A stretch of DNA of 64,000 nucleotides from Limanda limanda. Its lineage: Eukaryota; Chordata; Actinopteri; Pleuronectiformes; Pleuronectidae. The notes beneath the pieces were generated by a model. That model had not been told where the DNA came from. It saw only the letters and a program-made list of their open reading frames with translations, and searched no databases. Location: positions 3,620,001 through 3,684,000 of the forward strand of contig NC_083645.1 of NCBI RefSeq assembly GCF_963576545.1, in the 5' to 3' direction. Shown here piece after piece: positions 21,236 through 33,553 of this stretch; the stretch's first letter is position 1; each line of letters opens with the position of its first letter. A program made the position numbers and the translations under genes.

Positions 21236-23251
21236 AATGCACTTAAGTTGCCACCAACAAAGTCTCTGAAACTGCAAAGTGATTCCCTTTTCTTGATTCA
21301 CATAAACCTTTGTCCGAGTGATGCAGACTAGGAATTGTCCGTTTCGTCTCTTTGCTGTCTGGACCAACAAAAAATAGAATTGGCCTCTAACAACTGACTC
21401 TGTTACTGACAAGCATCAGTGTGAAGCTTCTGAAACTGTCTTTGACTTTGAAGTGAATAAACTCAATCAAGTACAATCAAATCGGTGATCTCTGACAACT
21501 GAGCTTGGCAGTGAATTCCTTACTTTAGAAATAGCTGACAAAACAGTCTAAACTCAAGGTTTACGTGCTATGCATAACTCGTCTGGAGCATTTGACCCTG
21601 TCACATCCTCCTCATCAGAGAACTGTCTTTTGTTTGCATTCTTGTGAAATACAAAGAGAAACAGATTCAACAAAATAGGAAGGTGGGCTGACTTGCTGAC
21701 ATGAATTGTTCTTTTCAATTTATATTTTATATAAACACATGAACATGTTGAGGAGAATATTTAGCCACAAAAATAGTCACCCATCTTAACATTTTAACAT
21801 ATAGCTTTTACATGTTCCATACTGTTGACTGCTACAGTTTTAATTAAAATATTCCATCCAATTGTAGCCTGTTAATCCTGAAGACAGTTTATTTCTGTGC
21901 TGAGATGACCCAGGAGACGCAGCTGCACCACAGGGTGCTCACTGCACCCAGGTCTGTGAATGCAGAGCATCCTGTGTGCACAAAAGAATCTAAACCTGAA
22001 TATGATTCAAATCATTGTCTGGTCATGATGGTCCCATCAGACTCGGGTCCAGTATCCACAGATGCTCAGCTGCTGTGTTTCCAATGATGTGCAGCTCCGG
22101 CTGATTTGTATGCAATTTGAAATTATATATTTTGAATTCAATTCTGAGATCACACAATATTTTAACTTCAGTGATCCGACTTTCTCCCGAAGCAGCTTTA
22201 ACTGAACGTGTAACTGTATTCAATGTATCGTAATTTGTAGTATTTTATGTCGACTGCTGACACTACAAAATATAGCAAGGTTCTTACAGTTTGAGACTGG
22301 TGCGGTCCTTTATTTATTCCTTGCTTCTTCAATTTTTGTTTCAGTGTCTGATTTGTGTGTGAAAAGCAGCAGCTAGGTTAACTACTGTAATGATTTTTTC
22401 CTCTTAGCATATCCGTAAATATGCACATTGCCAGGTGGCACGGTTGGTGTTGACCTTCTTTTGCACATTAATTTTATAGCTGATATCTTGTGGTACATGT
22501 CTGGACTACATTACTATTGCAGATAACTTGCTACCTTCTCTGTTTGGTCAGCAGCACCGATGCAGTGGCCTGGGTCTTACTCTTGCACTTAATACGTAAG
22601 GAACACGAACAACATGCAGTTGGATTTGAATAGAAAGCTTTATGTTCTCCCGTTTCAAAAGTAAAATGCATTTAGCTAAATGGTCTCCCATGCTTGGAAA
22701 TAAGAGTGCGACAGGCTTAGCCTTTTTTCATACCACCTCAAGCTTTTTGTTATTTGTAATCAATGTCTCGTTTTTTATAAATCAGGTCCATGTTTTTATA
22801 GGCTGTCCAACTCCAATGTCCTCTTGTACAGGACCATCACATTATCTGGTCCAACGTGAAACATATAATGCACTTAGTAGCTGGACATGTATGAACTGTG
22901 CATTTGCAAGGCTCTATTGAAAACATAGGTTGATTTATTACCACTTGTGATCCCGTTCGCTAGAGGTGGATGCCACAGGGTCAGAGGGAGGAAGACTTTC
23001 ATCTTCCTGCAAAAACAACATAATAATGGAAGATATTTCTTCATTTCAGGATAAGGACCACTTAAGGCATTTACAGGTCCCATGTGCAGACCCCCACCAG
23101 TAGCAAGCAGTTAAGATAATTCACCATCACCTGCAGAGGAAGTAAAATACAGGCTACAGTGATGTTAAATTGGCTACCCAGTTGTTTAACACTAACTCTC
23201 TGACACATACAACGTACAATCGTGTCCTTTCGGGAGATACCACTTCCACCC
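21236..23251. other. No gene or element recognised
   Basis: AT-rich sequence with short open frames only. A small inverted repeat (TTTGTAGT and ACTACAAA, around 22234-22271) is the only structure noticed. No exon-like or RNA-gene signal was found. Confidence 0.5.
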
Positions 23252-23309
23252 CAATCATTAGGGGTCGACCCTCCTTGTTGCAACAATGACCGTCGACCCC
23301 TAATGATTG
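23252..23309. repeat. Perfect 18-bp inverted repeat with palindromic loop
   Basis: CAATCATTAGGGGTCGAC at 23252-23269 is exactly reverse-complemented at 23292-23309. The 22-base spacer itself contains a perfect 12-bp palindrome TTGTTGCAACAA (23275-23286). DNA could extrude a cruciform, and RNA from either strand would make a 58-nt hairpin. It lacks the flanking duplications of a MITE. It may be a microRNA-like fold-back, a small palindromic insertion or a repair product. Confidence 0.8.
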
Positions 23310-26280
23310 AACCGTGAATTCCTGGGAGGGCCCACTCGTGTCTTCTTCTGGTTCACTTTTGTCATGTTGACTGCAGATATGATGATAACAAATACTTGTA
23401 CCCTGAGAGAATTGGGAAAATACACAGATGCACAATGAGAATACGTCAATGTAATTTGAACAACACACTAACACTAACACTACTAAATAATAGTCAGGTT
23501 TGTTTTGCTTGGTAGCACAGGCCCCAGTCGTGGTAGGTCTCAGTACTCTTGGCTAGTTGAACCTGTGTTAATGTTCAGGTTACTTTCTCAGATCTGTGTA
23601 TGTTTCTTTATATCTTCTGTTTCTTTCTGTTAGACTTTGTTTGATCTTTTTCACAGGAAGCCCTGTAGCGGAGAACTGCAATCTTTGATTCGACCCTTGC
23701 TTTTCTCCTGTGTTTGTGTTGTTAAGGAGCTTAGTTATTGTAATATTTTATCTTGGCAGTAGTCTCGTGGTTTCTCATTTGGGTCATTCTGTTTGATGTT
23801 TTGGCCTTGGTTCTACCCGATGTTTATTTTGTGCCTCGTACTGGCAATAAAACAAATGAAAGATAGTCAACCATGACTCCTCAGTTCATTCATCTTGTTT
23901 TATGTTACTCCTTTAGTCCCTAGACCAGCTCGGGGACGTAACCCACTGAAGCACTGTCTGACCAGTCGCAAATCAGTCTCAGTTGTTAATCATTATGTTT
24001 CATTGTCTTGGTATTGCATTTTATGAAGAACCATGGACACTTGACTTGTATTTAGTGTGATGAGAACTGCCTAAAATGACAGAGACAATCTTTGTGGAAA
24101 TTGTGTGTGATGTATTCTGAGTTTGGTCTGTGTACTACCTGCTCACATGGAAGAGGCAGGGATTATGGCACATCAGCCAGCCACCAGGGGGCAATCAAAA
24201 CATCCTGGCACCACTTTTGGGAGCTGTCTATGTCTTCATGCACCATCTTTGCCCGATTCTGCATGTGTGGTGTGGTGATCATGGTTGGGTCTTTTAAAGC
24301 TTCCTATCAACCAAAACCTCTCTACAGGTGAAGACGAACTTTAGACACTTTTGGAAGCAAACTCCAGTGCTCAAATTGATCTAAAATCAAATGAATCAGC
24401 TGAGCCCTCGTTAATTGGCGAACAAGCCAATGACTCAAAGTTACAAATGGCTGGCTGAAGTGACATAAACTTCCAGTCAGCATATGAGAGGAGGCAGACA
24501 CAGAAAATCACAGAAAATCTATCTACAATGGAGACATAAGCACATGGAAGGACAAGAAGGGCTTTATGTACAGAGGATCAGTGACAGTCCTGTCTGCTAG
24601 TTATATTTTCTCTCTGTCTTCTTCTCGCTGACTCCTATTTTTTCTCCTGTTATGCCCTTTTTCGATATGGTTTTGCAAGTGTGAAACACAATAAAAAGTG
24701 TAAGTTGTGTTAGAAAAGAGGCTGTGGGAGCAAAAAGACTGGTTGTAAAGATGGGATTTAATGTGCCCAGGTTGCTCATTTTTAAAAGCACATTTATTGC
24801 CGACTTGCTTCAAACTGATTCTCTCACCACATCCGTTCTTGTCTTCATCTTTCTCTTTTAGACGTGGTGGTGAATAGGTTGTAGACAGATGGAGGGAAAT
24901 AAATAATTCTGGTCAGAGAGTAGTAATAGGGGGGTAAGTTTAAAGGTTTTGATGGCGCATTGACCACTGCTCCATACAAAGTCTTCATAGTTTGGATTTG
25001 AAATCATTATCAGTCTGTTCTCTCTCTGACAAATGTCGTTTTCATTTGATCGTTTCCCACTGTGCATATCTGAGTAATTACTTGCAAAAATATGCATTTA
25101 CACGTGCCATGGTACATTAACCAAGATGTGCGACCATATATCTGAGGGACAACTCGGCTGTGTGTGTGAGTACGTGTGTGTGCACTATCAGAGCAGACAA
25201 ATGACCCAAGCTGCACCCCACAGTGTGTGTGTGTCTGCACGTGTGGGCAGACAGGCTGATTCTCACTCCTTGCCTGTCGGTACTTGGTTTTCCAGAGGAG
25301 GTGGGAGCAGCAGGTGTTGTGTTCCACTACCAGTTGGGCAGTAGGTTGTGAATGCCTGAGACGTCAACACATAGACACCCTCACTTTGACACCCTGTCTG
25401 CACTGAAGGTGTCGCAGCAGCAGCAGTGGCCTCTGTCTATGACTGCAGAGGATGCTTTTACACGCACAAGTACACCAGCTTTTTGACGGCCCAACACAGA
25501 CACTGTTGAGCATAGGAAATGTGAAGTGTTCAATTTTGCTTTGAGTTGCATTCATGCAATGAGTCTGTTATGTGGGCTGACCAAAATATTATATATCTGC
25601 TCTGTCAGACACACGTGAGACAGGTGACTGAAAACATGACATGTCACACTTGACGCTACACAATATCAATTTCACCGTGTCATCATATTTGCTCGTACTG
25701 TTTTTATTCCACATTGTATAAACTAGTGCAGTACCCATTCAGACATTCTCTGGTTGACCTTCCTGTGGTAATGCTGGTTGCAGCTTCCTTTTGGAAAATG
25801 CAAACTTGACGTGTATGAATAGAGCGACGTTTGCAAGGATGTTCAGGGAGCCATCTTGGGCTGCACTGCTCTTATCATGTAACATGCCTCACTCTCCACA
25901 ACCTTCGTATTGCACATCCTCATATGTCTGCAAAGAGTTCCCATCTCTCCCTTTTCTTGTCAATGCATCTGCTGCTACTTGTCTCTCCCCATTATATAAC
26001 TGAACTAAATGATATGTTTTTTTTCCTATCTCTGATTACTTACATACTGAATAGCAAACATTTTTACTGCATAGATTTGGAGATTTTTCAAAGTAAAGTC
26101 CAACAGTTTCACTGTGGAATAGATCATTTCAGGATTTTCACAGTAGAAAATAGATTTCCTTCTTTGTCTGTGGATCTGCTGGATCCTCTTGGCACAGCGA
26201 TCATGGTATTTGCCTCGCTCTGGGTCACGCCATCAGATTTTACAGATCCATGTTGCTCACATTATAGACCTCACTAAAGA
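23310..26280. other. Mostly unassigned; one dispersed-repeat phrase
   Basis: Around 24165-24255 the words 'ccaccagggggcaatcaaaa' and 'ccacttttgggagctgtc' match a family I know to be very common in teleost genomes, but its ends are not visible. Around 23640-23870 a stretch ending in GCAATAAAAC may be a retroelement 3' end or LTR. No host exon is recognised, and the open frames are short. Confidence 0.4.
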
Positions 26281-26667
26281 TCTGACATCTACGGTGGCCC
26301 TGAGAGCTCAACACACTGCAACTTAAGAAAACACATGCAAGTGGACAAAACACAAGTAAAGTAAGAAAAAATCTGAATCAATTTCACAACACTATACATT
26401 ACAGAAATGCGCAGCAAATACAGAAAATATCGAGTGTTTCCAGAGGACAGCTTAAAGTGATGGACATGTCTGGAGTTGTTAAAGTCGGTGTGCATCAGTG
26501 ATCTTGGAAAATTAGCTAAACTTTAAACGTTTTTTGGTTTATTTTTAAACTTTCTTACTGCAGATCTATCCTGTTAACCCTCTGAGACCCACTGAACCTT
26601 ATACGATCTCAAATATCATGTTGTCTTTATAGCGTCATGACTTCTCAACAGTCTGAGCTAGAGACAT

Positions 26668-27038
26668 GCCTGGTAGGCAACCTTTAGTATCAAAAGAGCA
26701 ATTTTGCCCCCTCTCCCGAGCTCTGATCTCAATGTGTGTCTCTCCGAGCGAGTTGGCAGGGGCGGAGCCCCGGGGCCAGTGTGTGTGTGTGTGTGTGTGT
26801 GTGTGAGCTATTTGGGAGCGTGCACACACTCGCCCGATCCTGTTATTTCATGATGGCCTGATGCGATGATTTAAAAAAAATGAACGTGACATTCACTCAC
26901 GTTAATTGTGGCGTTCATGTTAATCATATGGAAACTGATTCAATAAGGTCCCCGTTAAATATCCACAACACTGTACAGCCACTGCACAAGGGCTGAAGAG
27001 TCGCATGCAGCTCCAGAGCCGCGATTTGCCGACCCCTG
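26668..27038. mobile_element. hAT element of the GGTCGGCAACC family, damaged left end
   Basis: The right end GCCGACCCCTG is intact. The left end reads GCCTGGTAGGCAACC where CAGGGGTCGGCAACC is expected. Sequence inside both ends matches this family ('caaaagagcaattttgcccc' on the left, 'gcagctccagagccgc' on the right). Its interior (26719-26895) matches 1588-1745 of the hAT element near the start of the window. No target duplication is recognisable and there is no transposase. Confidence 0.75.
26779..26805. repeat. GT microsatellite
   Basis: A pure (GT)n run inside the hAT core, equivalent in position to the CA run at 1658-1699 of the related element. Confidence 0.95.
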
Positions 27039-27245
27039 TGTGGAACCGAATTTGTTTGATGTATTGGACGTTTTTGTGTCTCCTGTGGCAGCAGTGTCCA
27101 TCACTTTTAGCTTTTCTCTGGAAACACTTCTGTTGTTGTTTTCTGTATTTGCTGCACGTTTCTGTATTTGCTGCACGTTTCTGTAATGTGTTGTGTAAAG
27201 TGTAAAGTGTTTTCTTACCTTGCTTGTGTTTTATCCACTTGCATG

Positions 27246-28111
27246 TAGGGCTGCCCCTAACGACTATTTTTCTATCGATTAATCGGTTGACTAATTTATC
27301 GATTAGTCGATTTAATCTAAATGATTAATTTTCCTCCAAAAAAATCAAATTGACCATTTCATTTCAGTAAATTTTCAACAAACTGTATGTCATCGTATAA
27401 TGCAGCACAAAACAAAATGTAAACAAAGGCTCAAATATAAAAGTGCAAAACTGTAGGTTTAAACTAGCAACTCGAACGCGATAAAAATAAATCTAAAGAG
27501 GGCGTATAAGTTGAGTCAGCAGTGCAACTCAAAAAGATATCAAAGTTTTAACCCCTTATCCAAATAAAAAAGTTAGGTCTGCATATTAAACAAAGTGCAA
27601 CATGTTTAAAGTATAAGAAACAGTGGTGTCCAGCTCAAAATCCGACTCAAACGTCAGTTAGACATGTGTGTTGTAATCTATATATACAGTCTATGGTTGT
27701 AATGTAAGAATGTCAGCATGTCCACATGTTCTGGACTCAGGCTAGTGCGCCCCCCCCCGTGCGAACGGAGGGTTCCCCCAGCGGGCGCCGTAGCTGAGGT
27801 GACGCGAGAAGGACCCGACACGCGTCCAGGGCCCGCCTTCCGCACCTGCGACGGACACTGCCCCGCGGTCCAAGAGGGAGGAAGCGCCCGCACCAGCGCC
27901 GTGGACGAGGACCCCCCCTCCCCCAAAAAAACTTGAGGCGGGCCACACAGCAAGCCTCCGGCTGCGTGGAGGGGAGGGCGCCGGCTCCATCAGCCGCGGC
28001 ATGTGCCCGGCAGTTTAAAAAAAAAAAAAAAAGCGTCGACGCATTTTATTGGCGTCGACGCATTTTCAGCGTCAACGGAATTGATGACGTTGACGAATCG
28101 CGGCAGCCCTA
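27246..28111. mobile_element. hAT MITE (866 bp) nested in the fold-back arm
   Basis: The ends are TAGGGCTGCCCCTAACG and CGCGGCAGCCCTA, an inverted pair, with a perfect 8-bp duplication CTTGCATG at 27238-27245 and 28112-28119. Removing the element and one duplication restores the fold-back arm. The left subterminal part repeats ATCGATTA motifs and the right one GCGTCGACGC motifs. A GC-rich centre (27745-28010) gives overlapping open frames on both strands that have no recognisable domain. A 16-base A run lies at 28017-28032. Confidence 0.92.
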
Positions 28112-28465
28112 CTTGCATGTGTTTTTTAAGTTGCTGTGAGTTGAGCTCTCAGGGCCACCGTAGACATCTCTGACAATGCAGTCACAGCTTCAAAGATGAC
28201 ATACAAAGTCAACGCAAGGATTCAAATTGATACAGATGCCAAGTCACTTCACCCATTCAAGTTGAAATATTTTAACTATAGTGAAAAATGTGAGCGATAC
28301 AACGTCAGCCTCAGGTATCTATGGAAACGGTAGTCCTCCACACACAGCTCCTGGAGGAGATGATAATATTCCCCAAGCTGTCTGCGTGTCTGAATGTGGA
28401 ACTACACTGATAGCGCTGGCTTCTTTGGCATTTTCAGAACAGGTACAATGCAGCAATTGTTGTTC

Positions 28466-28670
28466 AGTCAGATAACTCACATTTTAGATGTTTATTGCAG
28501 CAGCAGAACATGAGTTAGTGTTCGAAGTCTCGGCTCATTCTTCATCACTCCCCAAGATATGATATCGATATAAAGAGAAAATATTTATAACCCGATGCAG
28601 CAAAGGGAGTGATGAGACATTTTTGCTGGATTGTGGAGAGTGAGGCATGTCACAGGATTGGAGCATGGAA
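28466..28670 (-). repeat. Unclassified repeat, LTR-like, copy 2
   Basis: This is a diverged relative of 19306-19650 and lies just right of the fold-back element. It shares 'aactca', 'gatgtttattg', the 'agcagaacatg' block, 'gcaaagggagtgatga' and 'attgtggagagtgagg'. On the minus strand AATAAA is again present. The left edge coincides with the right edge of the segment copied to 34205-34698. Confidence 0.45.
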
Positions 28671-30789
28671 GGTTCGCCCCATGAACTTCAACCACTAGTC
28701 TACAGCTCTTCTATTCCAGAGAATAGGTGAATAGTCCCTGGTTGTGTTTTCTAGTGTTGCTTGTGAGAGTAAATTATCCAGCGGTCAACTTAACTTAACG
28801 CAGTAATTCGCTTAGCATTTGGTGGGAATGCAGCAAAACCTTTTTTTAAATCCTGTTTTTTCCAGACTCTCAATTGGACCCTTGAAATATTGCACACAAG
28901 AGTCAAAGCACTCGGTTTGTGTTGTTCAGCTACAGAAATACTGTCATGGACCTTCACTTGCATCAATCACAGTGCAATTTTCCCTGAGCTGCTGTCTGCC
29001 AGCTGTATTGTGCTTCGGTAAGAGCCAAACAAGGTCCACCGTCTTTATCTGTTGGTCCAGGGCAAGAAAAGCAGTTTCAGGCTGGGATCAGTAGAGTGAC
29101 ACCCTGCTCATTTTCTCTGTCTGAGTTCCAGACTGATGATAGTTCTGCTCTTTGCCTTCTCTGCCACTCTGACACACAATTCCACAATCTGTGCAATACA
29201 ATTGTTGTATGACAATTGCATACCGTTAGATGGAGGCTATGTAAAGATCTCGAGTGGAGGATACTGTTTGTAAACATAAAATCTTGTATACAGTATAGGC
29301 AGTACAACTAGTTAATAAATAATTGATTTATGTCTTGCATAACCCCCCCTCTTCTTTCCTTTGCTTGCTACTGGAAACTTTAGTCACTCATTGACATGTA
29401 ATGCTGGTTTAAAATGGAATTATAACAATGTGCTTCATGATCTACTTGGTGTATTAAAAGTAGGGTTGGTCATTTGTTTTCCTTTGAGTCACTAACCGAC
29501 CTGCCTGCTTGAGCAAGCGGTTCTTTCTCTAGGGGATCTTTGAAACATTTATGTTTTTTTTTTTTCTTTTGCTGTCCTGCACCCCAGTAGAAATACAATA
29601 GCAGCCTCACCCTTCTAAGTGAGGGGGGAGGGTGAGGCAATAAGTATTGGACTGAACTGCCAGATGCTACTAAATCCTATACATTGAGCCTTTAAATCCA
29701 TTTCAGAATAATTGTTCAGATGCAACCTCTGTTTTTGTATAGTAAACTCACTTTTTGTCATATCATCAGAACTAACCTGTAAACATAATACTATTTAATT
29801 CAAAACAATTATCACACATGTTGTTAATATTCACTAAACTCCAACAGCAAGTCCTTACTAGCTAATGTCTGACTATGCTGCTTGAACAACCCTGTCTACA
29901 ATGCGCCTTTATTGCAATCAATTATGTTCTAGCCTACATCTCTCCTGTTATACTTAAAACGTTTTTCTGCCTCCATGGAATCTTTTTGCCATTTTCTAAT
30001 GTGTGACAAGCACTGCCTTTTTATAAATGGAATTCAGAACAGTCAGTTTGAGTTCCCTGGTCCTTACATTTACGGAAAAATACAACCAAAAAAGTCTGAA
30101 TTATATTTGGATTGGACAAAGGTGCTTCAAGTATGGCCAAGGGTGCCAATAAATCTACTGCAGAGAAAGTGTGCACCTGTTTTCAGGCAGAAGAGGCAGA
30201 AATTGATTACTTTCCCACAGCAGAGAGTAGATAACTTCTCAGCTGGCAACCTCACTGACAAATCTGCAGAATGCTCTCTCTCCTCCCCACTCTCATCCTC
30301 TGCCTCCACATCCAATAATTCATTGACCGAGTGCTTTACCTTGATGCCTTGGGCTAAGAGCAGTGGAATAAATAGAAAACAAAAGGGTACGGTGCAGGAA
30401 TGATCCAATATTTGGGAGAGTTGACCGCTCAGATGTAAGATTAATGCACATCTCTCATCTCTAACTTTAACGCAAGAATATGATTGTTCAAGTGCAATAT
30501 TTTACACAAAAATATTGACTTATAATCAAAAACCATGAGGCTACACAGATTGCATTTGACCCAGCCTGATGAAACGCATCAAATTGGGATTCAAAAGGAA
30601 AACAGGGCTGTTCATCTGTTTGAAACTAGGCTGGTACATTAAAGTTGAAGGAAGCTTTTGAACTGAATATTATATACAAATGCACACACCACATTGCTTT
30701 AATTAGCACATGTAAGAGGATCACAATAAAGTAAGGGTTTTCAATGAGCACATTTGTAAGCAGCAAACAGAGGCTGAAGTCATGGACAC
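28671..30789. other. Largely unassigned
   Basis: A phrase near 29672-29696 (CTAAATCCTATACATTGAGC) resembles one end of a common fish repeat that also seems present near 7625-7660. A T run lies at 29552-29564. A 142-codon frame at 29975-30403 is serine-rich at its end but has no recognisable domain. No host gene is supported. Confidence 0.4.
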
Positions 30790-30795
30790 GTCAGC

Positions 30796-31020
30796 TCTTA
30801 GATGAAGTCTATAGCGCAGGAAAACAGTGAATCCTATCGCTTTTTTTTTTATGCGGATGACACCAAATTATACTTGTCATTCCCATCAGATGACACAGTC
30901 CTGCTGCACATCTCGGCTTGTCACTCAGACATATTCAAATGGTTGAAGGAAAAACCTTCAACTAAACCTCACAAAGAACTCTTGTCATTCTGACCAATCA
31001 ATCTCTCCATCATGAGATCA
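30796..31020 (+). pseudogene. L2-like LINE reverse transcriptase fragment
   Basis: The frame reads FFYADDTKLYLSFPSDD, the catalytic YADD box of a non-LTR reverse transcriptase, followed by HISACHSDIFKWLKE...KELLSF. This matches the SDI..WM..N.LKLN..KTELL segment that follows it in L2-type elements. A stop at 30991 and later frame losses show it is dead. It belongs to the same broad clade as 2811-3050 but covers a part further downstream. The upstream half of the enzyme is missing, as expected from 5' truncation. Confidence 0.8.
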
Positions 31021-31339
31021 TGAGAACCCTGTTTGATTACCAGTTATCCATCTATATTTCCTTCATAGATAATGCTAAATGGTTCACAGTTTAAGAAATT
31101 CTATGCCTTGGATGAACATGATACTTCCCTGGTTGAAAAGATGAGCGTCTGTACAACAACACTAACAAAGTTACAACAAAAGTCAGACATAGTTCCTGGA
31201 CTTATTTTACGTTATCAGCACATTACACTGTAATTTATAACAAATGATGTCCTGTTGTGTATACTGTGTTTCTACATATACTTATTCAGGGTCACATATT
31301 GTAGAATAACGCACATCTTTTTTTAACAAACTTTTCTTC

Positions 31340-31411
31340 TTCTTGGCTTGAGTGACTGCAACAAAACCCAATGCCCCCAGGGATCAATAAAGTATTTCTG
31401 ATTCTAAAAAT
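31340..31411 (+). repeat. LINE 3' end
   Basis: The phrase 'caatgcccccagggatcaat' followed by 'aaagtatttctgattct' is typical of the 3' tail of fish L2/Rex-type LINEs. It lies ~330 bp after the reverse transcriptase fragment on the same strand, so both probably come from one degraded insertion. Confidence 0.7.
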
Positions 31412-31435
31412 TTAGCAGAAGATGGCAGCTGACTG

Positions 31436-31661
31436 GGGCCTGTGTGTGTGGAGTTTGCATGTTGATTCTGTCTGTGTCGCTATCCAGCCTCCTCCCAAGA
31501 CAGCCTAGGTTAATTGGAATCGTGAATGTGAGTGTGAATGCTGTTTATCTCCTTATCTCAGGGTCCAGGGTGTACCCAGCCTCTCATCCGATGTCAACTG
31601 GGATTGGCTCATGACCCCCCATCCTCAAATGATGAGCAATATAGATTATGGATGGATGGAT
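31436..31661 (+). repeat. Dispersed retroelement tail ending in TGGA repeats
   Basis: The phrases 'gtggagtttgcatgtt', 'tccagggtgtaccc', 'gatgtcaactgggattggct' and the (TGGA)n tail at 31649-31661 correspond to a repeat that is very common in teleost genomes. The short tandem tail indicates a retroposed 3' end. I do not assign a family name. Confidence 0.65.
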
Positions 31662-33553
31662 TTCACCATGCGGTTAGCTTTTTTCCATCATTTTGCTAGG
31701 GTAGGTAAACACACCCTGAGTTGAGACACATTCATTACAAATATCAGTCTTCTCATCTGAGTGCATTTGCCAAAATGTTGCTTAAACAAAAATAACAGTT
31801 GTGTTCCAGGCTGAAGCGGTTTAATAAGTAGGACTAGACACCACAGCAGGGGCAACCAGTGTTGTAGAACCGGAATGGAAAAGCATTAATAATGGTCGTC
31901 AGAGTCGGCTAGTAAACCATTACACATCAACACGCAGTCAAGTCAACACAAACACATTTGCACATACAAATATGTGGGAACACACACGTACAGACACACA
32001 AGGGGCTTGCGGCGTAGCAAGCTGCTGAGATAACACTAACTCAAAGAGACAGCTTCTTTCCATGAGTCACAATAAATGTACTAATATCTGCACTTTCATA
32101 TTTTTCTGTCTCATTCGCTGCCTCACGGTTTACCAGACAAAACGGAACAAAATTTACTCCCTGACTCTCGTTCTGCCTCCTCACTCTTCCCTTTCTTTAA
32201 TTTTGTTCTAAATCAGGACTACAAATGTCCTGTGTCAGCTTACATGTGACATGATGACAGGCAAATCATACAAAGCCACGTTCCATTTATGTGGTGCTGA
32301 GTGACGATAGACAAAGTATTATTAGTGCAGTGATTTTTTTTAAGCATATTTCACCATTTTTAACATCCATGGAGTAAAATGTGCATTATTTTTGCATTAT
32401 GCATAAATGTATTAGTATGTATATGTGCTGTGCCCCAAAATATTTGATTTAATTACTTTAATAGTAATTTCAGATTATTCCATGGAACATTTGGCACAGG
32501 AGCAGTTTCACCCTGTACTGTCTCTTTGGGGGTAACATCCACCCACATGTCAGATGCAGTCTGGATGATGAACTGAATGCTCTGTGTCTTTATTGCTGAT
32601 GCATTCATGCTGTATTCTTCAGACATACTTTGTTGCTGTGGTACCAATCCTGGGACCCGTAACATATACATGTTGCTATTCTCCTGAGTCTTAGCTGTAT
32701 TGCATTAAGACGGGAGTAATGAGTGGTAAGACATTTACTGTAAATGTTAGTCAAAGTGATTTAACCATGTCAGTGAAATCTAAAATCTAATGTAAGTAGT
32801 TCAGTGTTTCAAGCTTTTTGACATACCAGTTTCTATACTGTCTAACAAGTACCCATACTAAGACAACGTCATGGGACATATTCTTGGGGCTATATCCAAT
32901 ACGATTGTAGACTATCACTGGATTGTATTGATACTGAATATGATGATTCTCAGGCAGGTTCTTTAGGAGCTTTTCTCTCGCTTTGATTTGTAAGAGGGAT
33001 GGACATCAACGATGACGTCAGTGTCTTTGTGTTGAGACTCTTGTGGCCGACCCAACTGTTCTAATAAGTGGGTCAATCTCCAATGGGGTTTTTTCTTTTA
33101 TTTCTTTCTAACCCAACACAGTATCCTATGTTCACATCTGTCCCCTTGCAGCTCCCCTGCACATCTCTGCACCTTACTTGGAAATTGAGCCTTATTTATG
33201 TATGTATGTATGTATCAGTGTTCTTCTTATAAGACTTAGGCACAGTGCCTAAGCATCTTACCACGGTGCCTGAACAGAATGAAAGGAAAAGACTATGATG
33301 AGATTTCTGTACAGCTCTGTAGAGAAAGCAAACCGTATATATGCCTAAAGGTAAGTTTTCTGAACCTTACATTCAAAAAAATTGTGGTTGTCTTATATTT
33401 CAGCACTAAACAATACCTAATTTATTCATTACAAAACATACATCAATTCTGCCTGGAGGGTGCACCAGTGTAACTACTTTCTTCTCCATTCTGGGTTAGT
33501 TGATGCCTATTGTGTTGCTGAGACGACTGCCTATAATGAAACTCCACAGGGCT
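31662..33553. other. Unassigned, with one small palindrome
   Basis: No gene is recognised. A (TATG)n run lies near 33197-33215, followed by a perfect 19-base palindromic hairpin CTTAGGCAC-A-GTGCCTAAG at 33235-33253. A CRE-like TGACGTCA sits near 33014. No repeat ends could be set. Confidence 0.45.

Larger units (their letters stand above)
26291..28161. mobile_element. Fold-back element with long inverted arms, carrying two nested hAT insertions
   Basis: The left end ACGGTGGCCCTGAGAGCTCA (26291 on) is repeated in inverse at the right end (to 28161). The inner arms pair over about 200 bp: 'acatgcaagtgg', 'aaaacacaag', 'acattacagaaa', 'gcagcaaatacagaaa' and 'gtgtttccagag' on the left reappear reverse-complemented at 27060-27245. 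Flanks TGACATCT (26283-26290) and AGACATCT (28162-28169) match at 7 of 8 bases, suggesting an 8-bp target duplication. The middle is filled by a GGGGTCGGCAACC hAT, and the right arm is split by another hAT MITE. Superfamily is uncertain (hAT-like by target length). Confidence 0.8.

Noticed and set aside
26573..26600. TTAACCCTCTGAGACCC as a piggyBac terminus
   Set aside because: The start resembles fish piggyBac ends, but no matching inverted end or second TTAA partner could be found within the fold-back.
27678..28002. Overlapping open frames on both strands in a GC-rich block that could pass for a coding exon or CpG island
   Set aside because: The block is inside a hAT MITE bounded by a target duplication. 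Frames exist on both strands because stop codons are rare in GC-rich DNA, and no domain is visible.
29975..30403. 142-codon open frame
   Set aside because: No motif I can name and no exon borders. A serine-rich tail alone is not evidence.
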